DNA from: Acanthaster planci
Taxonomy: Eukaryota; Echinodermata; Asteroidea; Valvatida; Acanthasteridae
Direction: 5' to 3'
NCBI RefSeq assembly: GCF_001949145.1
Contig: NW_019091486.1
Span: 959,466 to 974,479 of the forward strand
Length of the DNA stretch: 15,014 nucleotides
Shown: positions 14,944-15,014 of the stretch, piece after piece
How positions within the stretch are numbered: position 1 is the first letter of the stretch
How the letters are laid out: each line of letters opens with the position of its first letter
Program-made: the position numbers and the translations under genes
The notes under the pieces: generated by a model
Seen by the model: only the letters and a program-made list of their open reading frames with translations
Told to the model about the DNA's origin: nothing
Databases searched by the model: none

Positions 14944-14990
14944 GAGTGTTAACTCGAAGTTTCGACCAGGATACTCCGGCGTCCTCAGGA
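14944..14990 (-). ncRNA. Hammerhead-ribozyme-like motif, probably degraded
   Basis: On the minus strand CTGAGGA (14988-14982) matches the conserved CUGANGA core. GAAAC (14963-14959) follows 18 bases later, as the GAA-A of the second core strand. Between them, five pairs including two G-U can form stem II (14980-14976 with 14969-14965). After GAAAC, ACT/AGT can close a 3-base-pair stem III with a 3-base loop (14960-14952), leaving T14951 as the cleavage-site base. That is the short stem III layout of type I hammerheads in Penelope-like elements and retrozymes. Weak points are that the pair next to the core is C-C, not G-C, and that stem I pairs poorly in register. I infer a decayed copy. Confidence 0.4.
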
Positions 14991-15014
14991 AACCGTACCG
15001 GACTCGATTGGAGA

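Overview
The window looks like nuclear DNA from an invertebrate animal, most likely a marine one. It holds one spliced protein gene with six GT-AG introns of about 360 to 890 bases, AT-rich flanks, a strong excess of the palindrome TACATGTA, and several decayed eukaryotic transposable elements. There are no bacterial-style operons, tRNA genes, rRNA genes or CRISPR arrays. Two single N bases (2710 and 11408) suggest a draft assembly. I cannot name the species. Cnidarian, echinoderm, hemichordate, cephalochordate and mollusc sources all remain possible.

Layout. From 1 to 4133 the sequence is mostly intergenic. It contains a pair of related inverted blocks (159-180 and 580-621), a fragment resembling the helix-turn-helix leader of a transposon-type integrase gene (2579-2707) and a degenerate 7-base tandem repeat (3195-3222). 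From 4134 to 8894 on the plus strand lies a complete seven-exon gene for a 343-residue short-chain dehydrogenase/reductase of the retinol dehydrogenase 11-14 group. It is closest to RDH13 by recalled motifs. All seven coding segments join in frame, and the glycine-rich cofactor motif, NNAG, the N-S-Y-K catalytic residues and an N-terminal hydrophobic anchor are all present. Its introns carry a bistable hairpin (intron 2), an inverted-repeat element that looks like a miniature transposon (intron 6), and a 41-base tandem duplication just before the last exon.

From 8895 to about 12420 there is no recognisable gene. The first part may be a long 3' untranslated region, since the first canonical AATAAA is at 11158. 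A cluster of TACATGTA palindromes sits at 9621-10156. From about 12430 to the end the window is a graveyard of minus-strand retroelements: a broken Ty3/gypsy-type reverse transcriptase (about 12430-13000), a 5'-truncated, frameshifted non-LTR retrotransposon ORF2 end with its C-terminal zinc finger (about 13750-14680), and at the edge a motif with the core of a type I hammerhead ribozyme (14944-14990).

The only gene that appears functional is the RDH13-like one. It probably reduces retinaldehyde or related carbonyl compounds with NADPH at a mitochondrial or other membrane. No other gene in the window obviously works with it. The most unusual signal is the hammerhead-like motif, followed by the intron-6 inverted-repeat element.
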